From Clostridium estertheticum (GTDB lineage: Bacteria > Bacillota > Clostridia > Clostridiales > Clostridiaceae), in NCBI RefSeq assembly GCF_011065935.2, contig NZ_JAAMNH020000001.1, positions 3,059,001 through 3,123,000 on the forward strand: a stretch of DNA of 64,000 nucleotides, in the 5' to 3' direction. A program made the translations under genes and the position numbers. Each line of letters opens with the position of its first letter. Position 1 is the first letter of the stretch. A model generated the notes under the pieces. That model did not search any database and was not told where the DNA came from. It was given only the letters and a program-made list of their open reading frames with translations. This document shows positions 16,646 through 25,151 of this stretch, in pieces.

Positions 16646-17161
16646 TCATACACTGTATAATGATTTTGCTATAGCCATATCATAGCATCCCCACATTTCA
16701 TCTTTATACGGAAATCCATTTTTTAAATACTTTTCATCAACAAAGCCTACATTTTGATAACACCTATGAGCACTTTGATTATTGTCAAAAACTTTTAAAG
16801 TTACCCTTGACATATTTAATATTTCAAAGGCATATCTTATTGCCTGATTCACCATTTGCTTTCCAAACCCATTATTTCTTTTTGATGAATCAGTAATAAC
16901 AAAGCCAACATGTATACTATCATTTTCATAATCAGCATTCATCATTGCTATGAACCCAACAGGAGTTCCTTTTTCATCCAAAGCAGTGAAGAGCCATCCT
17001 TTTTCATTATTTTCAAAACTTTCTTTTGTTTCTTTCATTGATTCTTCTGTCAAAGGATATGTTATTTTATTAGCACACCATTTCACAAAATCTTCTTCGT
17101 TGTCTATCCATTTAACAATATATTTCGCATCGCATGATTTATATGGTCTTAATCTTAGCAT
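16646..17161 (-). CDS. GNAT family N-acetyltransferase (RimJ/RimL-like)
   Basis: The start is placed at ATG 17161 because GGAGGA lies 8 bases before it; an upstream ATG at 17182 would overlap that signal. The 171 residues include RNNGFGKQMV, the acetyl-CoA pyrophosphate loop, and NQSAHRCYQNVGF near the C-terminus, as in GNAT enzymes acting on amines or protein N-termini. The substrate cannot be inferred. It sits in the island, so it may be cargo. Confidence 0.85.
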   Translation of the reverse strand: MLRLRPYKSCDAKYIVKWIDNEEDFVKWCANKITYPLTEESMKETKESFENNEKGWLFTALDEKGTPVGFIAMMNADYENDSIHVGFVITDSSKRNNGFGKQMVNQAIRYAFEILNMSRVTLKVFDNNQSAHRCYQNVGFVDEKYLKNGFPYKDEMWGCYDMAIAKSLYSV

Positions 17162-17260
17162 TCTATTTATCCTCCGATTCATGTTGTTAGCATTTAAATG
17201 CTTATTGATTTAAGCATAAATGATTACGTTGCGTAAGGTGCAAGTGAAATTTATATAAAT

Positions 17261-17425
17261 TCATAGCTTCATAGTTAAATACGATTTCGAAAAGTTCATG
17301 AGATTATGGGTTGCTTCAAAACATGCTAATAAAAATGTTAAAACATCTATCTCAGGGAACTTATTCTTTTTTACAATTAAATAAATATATCCAGCCAAAA
17401 GTAAATAAAAAACAAATTTGGCCAT
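17261..17425 (-). CDS. 54-residue small membrane protein, unknown
   Basis: ATG 17425 stands behind AAGGA. The product has one clear membrane helix (FVFYLLLAGYIYLIV) followed by KKNKFPEIDVLTFLLACFEA and a short tail. Only ribosome-binding signal and amino-acid pattern support it. It may be phage-derived, given its place in the island. The rest of the stretch 17162-17586 shows nothing else I can name. Confidence 0.45.
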   Translation of the reverse strand: MAKFVFYLLLAGYIYLIVKKNKFPEIDVLTFLLACFEATHNLMNFSKSYLTMKL

Positions 17426-17586
17426 AACTAAAAATCCTTCATTGAGATTATATCAAAACTAATTTCAAACATCTCCCCTCTAAGTATATTATATCGGAGA
17501 GTTTTTCCAAGACTTAAATTCAGTCTTATTAACATGAAATTTTTTATATATCTCAATACGTTCTTAATGCTTAATATACCCGTTTT

Positions 17587-17877
17587 ATGGACGAAATTAT
17601 AAAATTATTAGATGAAAATTTAGACTACATAAGTCATACAATTATTGGTGATACGATTTTCATAAATGTAGTATCTAATCGTAAAGAAGTTAGATGTCCT
17701 TATTGTGGGGACCCTTCTTTATTTATCAAATATTACTCTTTATCATCAACTATACAAAAATTACAGAAAAATTCTTCATCACTTTTTTTAGAAAATTCCT
17801 ACAAAAATTATGTATTGCTGCATAAAAACTACTATAACCTTCGTCATATAATTTTTCATTTGTTTTATCATCTCTAA
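17587..17877 (+). pseudogene. ISL3-type transposase N-terminal fragment
   Basis: Residues 1-50 match the start of ISL3-family transposases: an acidic helix, GDTIFINVVSNRKEVRCPYCG with the first half of the zinc finger, then divergence. Recognisable sequence seems to continue in another frame (EKFFITFFRKF) after about residue 58, pointing to a frameshift. The catalytic DDE region is absent. No terminal inverted repeats or target duplication were found. Confidence 0.65.
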
Positions 17878-17915
17878 ATATCCACCCCGACCAATATTAT
17901 TGAAATGCGACGTAA

Positions 17916-17953
17916 AAATGCCGTAAAATTCACTTCTGAATAATACGGCATTT
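17916..17953. repeat. 10-bp inverted repeat
   Basis: AAATGCCGTA pairs exactly with TACGGCATTT across 18 bases. A second inverted repeat, CTGAATAA/TTATTCAG, overlaps its right half. It lies just past the transposase fragment and could be a terminator or an element end. Confidence 0.5.
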
Positions 17954-18127
17954 GTGATAATTATTCAGTTTCATAGTTGTATTAGTATAATTAAAATTTG
18001 TGGAATTTTAATAAGGTTACAACGTCTTAAAGGAAAATACCTCGATAAAAAAGGTCTCTTTATTTCTGATAAACAGCATAATTCAGTTATTTTTCATTGG
18101 CTAATTAAGGAACTTAGAAATAGTATA

Positions 18128-18754
18128 TTATTTAATTAAATGCATTATTTCAAAGAAGTATTTTGAATCATGAGTCTTATAAAGTTGTTGCCACGAATCT
18201 AATACTTCTGGTAAAAATACATCAAGCTTTCTTAATACATGTACAGTAAAATCAAGTGGGGCAATTCCTGAAGCTGTAATCAAGTTTTCATCTACTACTG
18301 CCGGTTCCATCTTATAGTACTTTTCACCAATATAATTCGGGCATATCATTTTAAGAAACGCAAGGTCATTGCTTGTATGATACTTTTGATTTAAGAGTCC
18401 TACTCTGGCAAGTCCAATTGTGGCTCCACATATTGCTGCAACGATAGTACCATTGTTTAAGCATTTTTCAGCTATTGATAAAACTAAATTATGAATCTGG
18501 TCTGTCCATGTATTCCCACCAGGCAAAATTAGAGCTGCTGCGTCATTCATAGAGAACTTGTCGATCTCAATATCTGGCACAGTTCTTAATCCACCCATTG
18601 TAACAATAGTTTCTTTGGTATTACTCATGGTTAAAATTTTTAATGGTTCTTGCCCTTTTTTAAAGTATCTTCCAGAGTTAAGTTCTGCATTTAGGTAACC
18701 AACTTCCCAATCTGCCATAGTATCAAATATATAAAGATAAACTGTGTTTTTCAT
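18128..18754 (-). CDS. DJ-1/PfpI family protein
   Basis: The 208-residue protein begins TVYLYIFDTMADWEVGYL and has the nucleophile elbow AAICGATIGLA with its cysteine near residue 104. This is the class I glutamine-amidotransferase-like fold of DJ-1/PfpI, whose members act as glyoxalases, chaperones or proteases. GGGAGGA precedes the ATG. It stands alone within the island; the specific activity is unknown. Confidence 0.85.
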   Translation of the reverse strand: MKNTVYLYIFDTMADWEVGYLNAELNSGRYFKKGQEPLKILTMSNTKETIVTMGGLRTVPDIEIDKFSMNDAAALILPGGNTWTDQIHNLVLSIAEKCLNNGTIVAAICGATIGLARVGLLNQKYHTSNDLAFLKMICPNYIGEKYYKMEPAVVDENLITASGIAPLDFTVHVLRKLDVFLPEVLDSWQQLYKTHDSKYFFEIMHLIK

Positions 18755-18796
18755 TTGTTATCCTCCCATCATTAAAAAATTATATTATTGAATTAA

Positions 18797-18946
18797 TTAC
18801 GCAAAATTTTCAATCTTCATTTCTTGTTTTAAATAATTCTGAAATAAGGCATTACAATTTCTATAACTTTGAATTGTCCTTTTAGAATAGTTTTTTACCT
18901 CGCAATCGAGTAAAAATTCTTTTATAATATCATTTAATTTTAACAA
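18797..18946 (-). pseudogene. tyrosine recombinase (phage integrase) N-terminal fragment
   Basis: From a TTG at 18946, with GGAGGTG 6-7 bases upstream, 49 residues run to TAA 18797. They contain IIKEFLLDCEVKNYSKRTIQ and SYRNCNALFQNYLKQE, the SAM-like core-binding domain that opens many Firmicute phage integrases. The catalytic R-H-R-Y domain is missing. The fragment abuts the terminator of yebC, the position expected for the integrase of an element inserted at that gene. Confidence 0.75.
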
Positions 18947-18949
18947 AAA

Positions 18950-18995
18950 AACACCTCCAGATATATATAAATTTATACATACATCTAAAAGTGTT
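18950..18995 (-). terminator. imperfect hairpin after yebC
   Basis: AACACCT...ATATATA pairs imperfectly with TATACAT...AAGTGTT. It is the diverged partner of the perfect hairpin at 14082-14131. Confidence 0.5.
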
Positions 18996-19075
18996 ATTTG
19001 CCATCATGAATCAGTAAAAATACGTATGTCGTCATTGTTCTTAAACGTTTACCTCAATGTAACCGTTGGTATCCC

Positions 19076-19816
19076 TTATCCCTCAAATTCCTCTGGAAAA
19101 TCTGCATTATGATAAACATCCTGCACATCGTCATCGTCTTCAAGCATATCTATAAGCCTTTGTACCTTAGCTGCGCCTTCTAGGCTAATAGGTATCATAT
19201 TATCTGGTATCATCGTAAGCTCTGCTGAAACAAACTCAAAGCCTGCTACTTCTAGTACTTCTCTTACTGCTCCAAAATTTTCTATAGCTGTGATAATTTC
19301 AAACATTTCTGCTTCTGCATTGAAATCTTCCGCCCCTGCTTCAAGAGCTAGCATCATGATTTCATCTTCATCCATAGCTTCGGTTCTTTCTATGATAATT
19401 TGTCCCTTTTTAGCAAACATCCAGTTTACGCATCCTGCGGCTCCCATATTTCCACCGCATCTATCGAAAGCATGCCTTACAGTTGCTACACTTCTATTTT
19501 TTTTGTCTGTTAGTGTGTTGATTACTACAGCAACACCTTCTGCTCCATAGCCTTCATAAACTATTTCTTCATAGTTTATGTCATTAAGCTCCCCAGAACC
19601 TTTTTTTATAGCCCTAGTTATTGTGTCTGCAGGCATGTTATTAGATTTAGCTTTTGCAACTACATCTCTAAGTTTAGCATTAATTTCTAAACTTGGACCA
19701 CCAAATTTAGCTGCCATTATTAATTCTTTACCTATTTTTGTGAAAACTTTACCTCTTTTTGAATCAATTTTACCTTTTTTCTGTTGTATGTTATGCCATT
19801 TTGAATGTCCCGACAT
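19076..19816 (-). CDS. yebC: YebC/PmpR family protein (intact)
   Basis: ATG 19816 behind GGGAGG gives the canonical start MSGHSKWHNIQ and 246 residues, the full family length (KGKIDSKRGKVFTKIGKELI, AGCVNWMF, MLEDDDDVQDVY). YebC-type proteins act as translation factors easing ribosome stalling or as DNA-binding regulators. Its last 166 bases are duplicated at 14162-14327; the C-terminus here ends NADFPEEFEG. Confidence 0.93.
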   Translation of the reverse strand: MSGHSKWHNIQQKKGKIDSKRGKVFTKIGKELIMAAKFGGPSLEINAKLRDVVAKAKSNNMPADTITRAIKKGSGELNDINYEEIVYEGYGAEGVAVVINTLTDKKNRSVATVRHAFDRCGGNMGAAGCVNWMFAKKGQIIIERTEAMDEDEIMMLALEAGAEDFNAEAEMFEIITAIENFGAVREVLEVAGFEFVSAELTMIPDNMIPISLEGAAKVQRLIDMLEDDDDVQDVYHNADFPEEFEG

Positions 19817-20378
19817 TTGAAATTCCTCCCAACTAACTATTTTATGTGTGAAATTTTTCCAATTACGCCTAATAAATAGCAATAATTCTATGAATTAGCT
19901 ATAAGTACATTACATTCCCATTATATCATCGAATAAAGTACTTTTCAAATAAAAGAAGAAAAGTATTTGTACTTTTCTTACAATGCTCAATTGCAAAAGT
20001 AATTTCCACCCTCAACACATTCAACAGTGGAAGTTAGTCTAAGCGGCTACTGCCCAGAAAGAATATGAAACTCGCCTTTTTGAAGCACAAGTGGAATTTC
20101 CACAACCGAAGAGGAAGTTTTACGTCTAGACAAAATAATCAGTCCCCTTGAGACCTATATTACTTAAAAAATAAAATTATATCAGGCAAGTATTACTGTT
20201 GGGTATATCTTACTAATTTATCACATAACTATTTTGCTAGAAAAATAGTAGATATAAACATTTTTTTGTTAAAAAATATTTCTAACTTTTTTTATGGAAA
20301 TTAACTCTACAAAGTGGAAGTTACTTTTTCAATTCACCCTTTTCTCACAATTAGTAAAGAATGCGGTATATACAGACA
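19817..20378. other. intergenic region with hairpin and GTGGAA-rich relic
   Basis: The yebC promoter must lie at the left. AAGAAAAGTA/TACTTTTCTT (19956-19979) forms a hairpin that could end the yigZ transcript. From about 20000 to 20310 the motif GTGGAA or its complement recurs, once as a 13-base palindrome (GTGGAATTTCCAC), but no open frame or known RNA is visible. It may be decayed mobile DNA. Confidence 0.35.
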
Positions 20379-21020
20379 TTATCCATACAATCTATGATCT
20401 AATTTGAAGTACATTTTTGGCTCTTCTTCTACATAAAGTGCTTTTCCAGAAGTAACTTCAGTTATTTGTGACTCCAATTTTTCTAGATTACTAAACTCAC
20501 TGAGTATTTGAATTTTCACTTTGTCAGTATACTCTATGTTTTCTATATGAGTGTTTCCCTCAGCACATAGATGTTGTAACTTTCCAAGTAAATCATATTC
20601 TATTACTATTTCTAAGGGAATACCTTTAACCTTCTCTACTACAACTGCTTCACTAATAGCTAGAGAGGCACCTTTAGAATATGCTCTTGCAAGTCCTCCA
20701 GTTCCAAGAAGAATTCCTCCAAAATATCTAGTAACAACTACAACTACATCTGTAATATCGCTTTTTTTCAAAACCTCTAGAATAGGAATTCCACCTGTAC
20801 CATGTGGTTCTCCATCATCACTATATCTTTGTATCATTCTATTTTCACCAATTATATAGGCATAAACATTGTGCCTAGCTTCTTTATGCTGACTTTTAAC
20901 CTTTTGGATAAATTCCTTAGCTTCCTCTTCCGTTTCAACTCTTTTCCCATGACCTATAAAAATAGATTTTTTCTCTTTAAATTCAGCTTCTGATTCATCT
21001 TTTATTGTAAAATAACTCAT
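20379..21020 (-). CDS. YigZ/YvyE (IMPACT) family protein
   Basis: This 213-residue protein has the family signature RYSDDGEPHGTGGIP and TRYFGGILLGTGGLARAYS in its N-terminal IMPACT domain, with a ferredoxin-like C-terminal half. Members bind nucleic acid and are linked to translation control; the exact role is unclear. It begins 14 bases after the HEAT-repeat gene and is the last gene of a four-gene operon. Confidence 0.9.
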   Translation of the reverse strand: MSYFTIKDESEAEFKEKKSIFIGHGKRVETEEEAKEFIQKVKSQHKEARHNVYAYIIGENRMIQRYSDDGEPHGTGGIPILEVLKKSDITDVVVVVTRYFGGILLGTGGLARAYSKGASLAISEAVVVEKVKGIPLEIVIEYDLLGKLQHLCAEGNTHIENIEYTDKVKIQILSEFSNLEKLESQITEVTSGKALYVEEEPKMYFKLDHRLYG

Positions 21021-21034
21021 ATAAGTTCTCCCGT

Positions 21035-21694
21035 CTATATTTGCTCCATAAGTAATAAAAAGTTCTGAGCAGCATCTATTATGTATTTTTTGTCTATATT
21101 CTTATACAAGTACTTTATTTTTACAATAGCTTTTTCACTTTTTATTTTACCCAGAGATTTTATTGCATAACTTATCACCTGTGGATTCTCGTCGGATAGT
21201 GATCTAAGTAACGCCTCTTCTGCTCTGACGTCTCCCAGTTTTCCCATAGCTGAAATTGCCATTCTACGTATATTTACGGATTTATTAACAGAAGCTTTGA
21301 TTAAAATATCTAAACAAGATACTTCCTTTAATTCCCCTAAAATCCAAACTGCAGCTTCTTTGTCTTTAGGATACATCTCACCATAACTAGTTTTTATGAG
21401 TGCAGTTAATTTATTTTTATTATCCTGGTCCATTGAATTCAAAAAATGAATTTTATCCTCTTTTCCTGCCACCGCAATACTTTTGAAAAGTTCATTAGTA
21501 TCATTGCTTTTTACTAAAAATCTATATTTTATTTTACCATCTATAATATGTTTTTGCACAATGGAATTTTCCAAATTTCTTATTTTACATATGGCTTCCA
21601 TGGTTTTGCCCTCTAAAAATAAGAAATAAGATATTTCCTCCTGAGAATATTCGCCTATGCATTGCCAGTCAATGTCCATTAATCCCTTTTTCAA
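21035..21694 (-). CDS. HEAT-repeat protein
   Basis: Start is TTG 21694 behind AAGGTGAG. Residues 95-215 form at least three HEAT/PBS-lyase-like helical repeats (KEAAVWILGELKEVSCLDIL, IRRMAISAMGKLGDVRAEEA, VISYAIKSLGKIKSEKAI). The N-terminal third is unrecognised. Such repeats mediate protein binding. It lies 12 bases behind the MocR-type regulator gene and 14 before yigZ. Confidence 0.75.
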   Translation of the reverse strand: MKKGLMDIDWQCIGEYSQEEISYFLFLEGKTMEAICKIRNLENSIVQKHIIDGKIKYRFLVKSNDTNELFKSIAVAGKEDKIHFLNSMDQDNKNKLTALIKTSYGEMYPKDKEAAVWILGELKEVSCLDILIKASVNKSVNIRRMAISAMGKLGDVRAEEALLRSLSDENPQVISYAIKSLGKIKSEKAIVKIKYLYKNIDKKYIIDAAQNFLLLMEQI

Positions 21695-21706
21695 AAGTTT
21701 CTCACC

Positions 21707-23122
21707 TTACCTTGTTGGTATTTTTTCTAATATCTCTGATATAATTTTAATTCCTTCTTCTATTTCAGGTTTTTTTATTTCTGAAAAACTCAATCTAAAA
21801 TAATTATTGCCCTGCTCAGCATTTTTATAAAATAAAACACCTGGTGTGATTAGAACTTTTCTATTCTTGCAACTATAAAACAAATCCATAGAATTAATTA
21901 ACAAACCATCAACTATCTTAAAATAAAAATTAATTCCCCCTCCAGGAGTAAAATAACTAACTTTATTGCCTAAATACTTTTCTATACATTTTATCATAAA
22001 GTCATATTTATCTCTATAAGCCTTATTAAGATAGTTTATATGCTGTTTCCAAAGATTCTTATTTATATATAAATCTAGAGCACGCTGCATAAGACTTGAA
22101 GTTGATATATCTGAATTGATTTTTGAATTTTGAATATACTCCTTGTATTTCTCAGGAGATATCATATATCCCAGTCTTATTCCTGGAAGAAATATTTTTG
22201 AAAAACTCTTAATATAAATAACTCTATCATTTATGTCTAAGCTTTTAAAACTCCTATATTGCTTCTGGTCATATATTAGCTCAGATAGATAGTCATCTTC
22301 AACAATATAAAAGTCATATAGCTCTGACAGTTCCAATATTTTTAGCTTTTTATCCAAACTATAGGTGGCCCCTGTAGGATTTTGAAAATAACTCATGGCA
22401 TAAAAACATTTTATTTTATTCTTCTTTAAAATTTCTTCAAATTGATTTAAATCTATACCATCCTCTAAGATATCAACTTCAAATATATTAGCTCTCCGCC
22501 ATTTAAAAACTGTTAGTGCACCACCATAGGTAGGCTTTTCAACAACAACATTATCATGAGCATTTATTATAGATTTTGACACTATATCAATACCCTGTTG
22601 TGCCCCGGATAGGATTAAAATATCTTCAGTACTTACTTTATTGTTCCAAAAAAAACTACTTATACTATTTCTAAGTCCTTCATACCCCAAAGATTCCTTA
22701 TAAGCAAATGCTTCTGCACCATCTCTATCTAATACCTCATTTAATACATCCTTAAATACTGTTACTGGAAAAAACTCACTACTGGCGATTTCCCCTGTAA
22801 AATCTACATATATTTTAAGATCTTGCCCAGATATTTTTTTTAAAGTATTTGAATATTCTTTTTTAAATTTTATATTTGTATCTCTTCTTTTAGCATAGGT
22901 TCCACTGCCCATCTTTTGATATGCATAGCCCTCAGATTCAAGTTTTTTATAAGCACTAACTATGGTAACTTCATTAACCATCAATATTTTTGCTAATTTT
23001 CTTATAGAGGGTAATTTTTCACCATCGTATACATTATTTTCATCAATCATTTTTTTTATATGCTTTGATATTTCTATGTATTTGGGAACGTCTAAGTCAA
23101 ATTCAATTTCATACTTATGCAT
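21707..23122 (-). CDS. MocR-type PLP-dependent transcriptional regulator
   Basis: The 471-residue protein joins an N-terminal GntR winged helix (LPSIRKLAKILMVNEVTIVSA) to a fold-type I aminotransferase domain with IVEDDY and the PLP lysine in KSFSKIFLPGIRLGY. MocR/PdxR proteins sense PLP or amino-acid adducts. Overlap with a nucleotidyltransferase gene 26 bases upstream suggests co-regulation; the effector is not evident. Confidence 0.9.
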   Translation of the reverse strand: MHKYEIEFDLDVPKYIEISKHIKKMIDENNVYDGEKLPSIRKLAKILMVNEVTIVSAYKKLESEGYAYQKMGSGTYAKRRDTNIKFKKEYSNTLKKISGQDLKIYVDFTGEIASSEFFPVTVFKDVLNEVLDRDGAEAFAYKESLGYEGLRNSISSFFWNNKVSTEDILILSGAQQGIDIVSKSIINAHDNVVVEKPTYGGALTVFKWRRANIFEVDILEDGIDLNQFEEILKKNKIKCFYAMSYFQNPTGATYSLDKKLKILELSELYDFYIVEDDYLSELIYDQKQYRSFKSLDINDRVIYIKSFSKIFLPGIRLGYMISPEKYKEYIQNSKINSDISTSSLMQRALDLYINKNLWKQHINYLNKAYRDKYDFMIKCIEKYLGNKVSYFTPGGGINFYFKIVDGLLINSMDLFYSCKNRKVLITPGVLFYKNAEQGNNYFRLSFSEIKKPEIEEGIKIISEILEKIPTR

Positions 23123-23148
23123 AGCTACACCTATTTATTTCGAAATTA

Positions 23149-24045
23149 TTATACAAAATATACATTTTGTTTAAATAAGATTTTATCCTTGTCAATCTTA
23201 AAATCTCTACTTTCTTTTTTAATTATATCTCTTTCCCAAAGTTTATTGAGCAATTCTTCCATGTTTATATCAAAATCCACAAACAACTCCTCCGCCATAA
23301 TTTCCTCAGCACTTAAAAACTTATCTTGTTCTCTCATATAGTTTAAAAGTAAGCTACAATCACTCTTAATACTTGAATTTATGCTTTGCTCTAGAAATGT
23401 AATAGTTTCTTGGATGGTCTCTGCAATGTTTGATTTTTCAAAAAATAATTTATCAACACATTGTTTAAACTCATCATTTAAATTCATGGCCATAGCAAGA
23501 ACATCCTTACTAATCATATACCCTGATGAATTAACAAATAGTCTTGAATACTTTTCTATGCATCTTATGGCAGTACTGTAGGATGTATATATCCCATTGC
23601 TCCATAAATACTTTTTACATACTCCCATATCTTTTAAGAGTTTCCCTAAAAAAACCATACCCCAGCGTTCTCTATCAACATCAGGGAAAAATCTACCACC
23701 GTCAAATCTTACTGTTACATCCATATCTTTTGAGAATACTAACCTTGAAGATGAAAAAATTCTATGTATATATCCGCCCTTTAGATTGTCAGAATAAATT
23801 TGTATAAATTTTTCTTTACCCATGAGTTTAATATGAACAGGAACCCCCTTTTCTTCAGTATATATATCTCGAATTTTCTCGAAATTTTCTTTGACAATTA
23901 CAAAAAGATCGATATCTGATTCTTCCCATAAATCACCTGTCACCATACTTCCGAATACCATTACCGATAAAACAGATTCATCAATTTTTATTCTATCTAC
24001 TACGCTATTAAAGGCATTTTGATATTGTAAAATAGTTTTTGTCAT
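23149..24045 (-). CDS. nucleotidyltransferase-domain protein
   Basis: Residues 25-70 contain GSMVTGDLWEESDIDLF, the G-S...D-x-D active-site pattern of the MNT/aminoglycoside-nucleotidyltransferase fold, in a 298-residue protein with a helical C-terminal part. It could modify a small molecule or protein by nucleotidyl transfer. GGAGGG precedes the ATG. It is the first gene of the operon with MocR, HEAT and YigZ. Confidence 0.8.
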   Translation of the reverse strand: MTKTILQYQNAFNSVVDRIKIDESVLSVMVFGSMVTGDLWEESDIDLFVIVKENFEKIRDIYTEEKGVPVHIKLMGKEKFIQIYSDNLKGGYIHRIFSSSRLVFSKDMDVTVRFDGGRFFPDVDRERWGMVFLGKLLKDMGVCKKYLWSNGIYTSYSTAIRCIEKYSRLFVNSSGYMISKDVLAMAMNLNDEFKQCVDKLFFEKSNIAETIQETITFLEQSINSSIKSDCSLLLNYMREQDKFLSAEEIMAEELFVDFDINMEELLNKLWERDIIKKESRDFKIDKDKILFKQNVYFV

Positions 24046-24097
24046 TCCCTTACCCTCCAGTTTTAAATATGCTTTAGCATCCTAAAAAGTGATTTCC

Positions 24098-24319
24098 CTA
24101 AACCAATATTTTGTTAATTTTAATTCTTCCATAAAAATTACAATTACTGCACCGATATATATGAACACAAAATTCATTTCTGTCATCAATTTCCATATTA
24201 GCAGTATAATCATCAAAATATTCTTGTATTATTCCTTTATCCTCCATTATAGCACTACATTTTTCACAATTACAAATTTTTCTTTCTAAATTATTGCAAA
24301 CAGGACAAATTTTTTCCAT
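24098..24319 (-). CDS. small zinc-ribbon-like protein
   Basis: The 73 residues contain CPVC, a CNCEKC cluster near residue 16 and CSNC near 57, spaced to bind one or two zinc ions. GGAGGT lies 7 bases before the ATG. No domain name or function can be given. Confidence 0.6.
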   Translation of the reverse strand: MEKICPVCNNLERKICNCEKCSAIMEDKGIIQEYFDDYTANMEIDDRNEFCVHIYRCSNCNFYGRIKINKILV

Positions 24320-24362
24320 GAGGTTACCTCCAATTCATTATCCTATTTATTTTTACCAATTT

Positions 24363-24461
24363 TTATTTTAATAATCTTAATATGAAATCAAAACCATAAT
24401 TTCCTAAAACTAAAATAAAGAGACCAAGTCTAATATTAATTAAACCTGTTCCCTTTAGCAT
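24363..24461 (-). CDS. possible 32-residue membrane peptide
   Basis: ATG 24461 begins 8 bases after the preceding stop codon and encodes MLKGTGLINIRLGLFILVLG plus FDFILRLLK, one hydrophobic helix with a basic end. No Shine-Dalgarno is seen, so expression would depend on coupling to the upstream gene. Confidence 0.3.
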   Translation of the reverse strand: MLKGTGLINIRLGLFILVLGNYGFDFILRLLK

Positions 24462-24469
24462 TATAAAAA

Positions 24470-24994
24470 TTATTTACACTTACAATCATACTTTGCGAGT
24501 TTCAACATATTGTCAACTTTACATCTCAATACCTCAATTAAATCCTCTGCAATTTCATTAACTTCTACAACTAAGTCTAGAGCATCTTTTATTTTCTGAC
24601 TATGGCCAAAATTGGTATTTGCCATATTAGCTGCGGAAATTGAAAAATTATCCGATGCAAAGGATAAAACAGTTAAAGTATCTGTTAGTGGTTTTACATC
24701 ATTTTCAAAATAAGCCCTTGCTTTAAAATCCAAAGGTAATCTATCCAGCTCAAATCTTAAAATATTTATATTTACAACCTTATCTGTTAAAGATTTAATA
24801 TCAAAATTATCACATGTATTACTGGTGTCACTAGCTTCAGATAGTGGTTGTTGCATAGAGGAATCTTTATAGATATTCTTATATTGCTGAGTAAGATCAT
24901 CTATAATTTTTTTTTGATATTGCTTGTCATCTTGTATATTTGGTTTTTTAATTTGCCTCTTTTCATTATCTGAATTTAACTTATCCTCTCCCAT
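24470..24994 (-). CDS. hypothetical cytoplasmic protein
   Basis: This 174-residue protein has a polar, disordered N-terminal third (DKLNSDNEKRQIKKPN) and a helical remainder (LRFELDRLPLDFKARAYFEN, then a long amphipathic helix ending CKVDNMLKLAKYDCKCK). TAGGAG precedes the ATG. I recognise no family. It lies downstream of hflX on the same strand with a 157-base gap. Confidence 0.55.
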   Translation of the reverse strand: MGEDKLNSDNEKRQIKKPNIQDDKQYQKKIIDDLTQQYKNIYKDSSMQQPLSEASDTSNTCDNFDIKSLTDKVVNINILRFELDRLPLDFKARAYFENDVKPLTDTLTVLSFASDNFSISAANMANTNFGHSQKIKDALDLVVEVNEIAEDLIEVLRCKVDNMLKLAKYDCKCK

Positions 24995-25151
24995 ATCTAC
25001 TCCTAAATCCTATGATAAATGCTATATACCTAATACTTAATTATATAAGCTAACCATTTGTTTTATTACACTTATTTTATTTTTTAAAAAGTGCAATAAT
25101 ACATCTTTCTCCATAAACCTTTATCCATAATAACATTAATTTGAGTTTATT

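Larger units (their letters stand above)
14328..19075. mobile_element. degenerate prophage-like island inserted at the yebC 3' end
   Basis: The segment lies between two copies of the yebC 3' end. At the right end, next to intact yebC, is a tyrosine-integrase N-terminal fragment. At the left end are a broken endolysin and an XhlA-like protein. Integrase at one attachment site and lysis genes at the other is the normal prophage order, so the middle seems deleted. An ISL3 transposase fragment, a GNAT enzyme, a DJ-1-type protein and tiny genes lie between. I saw no capsid, terminase or replication gene. Confidence 0.65.

Noticed and set aside
17954..18139. 61-residue + strand ORF ending beside the DJ-1 gene
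   Set aside because: No ribosome binding site, no recognisable pattern, and it overlaps hairpin sequence; more likely chance or decayed DNA.
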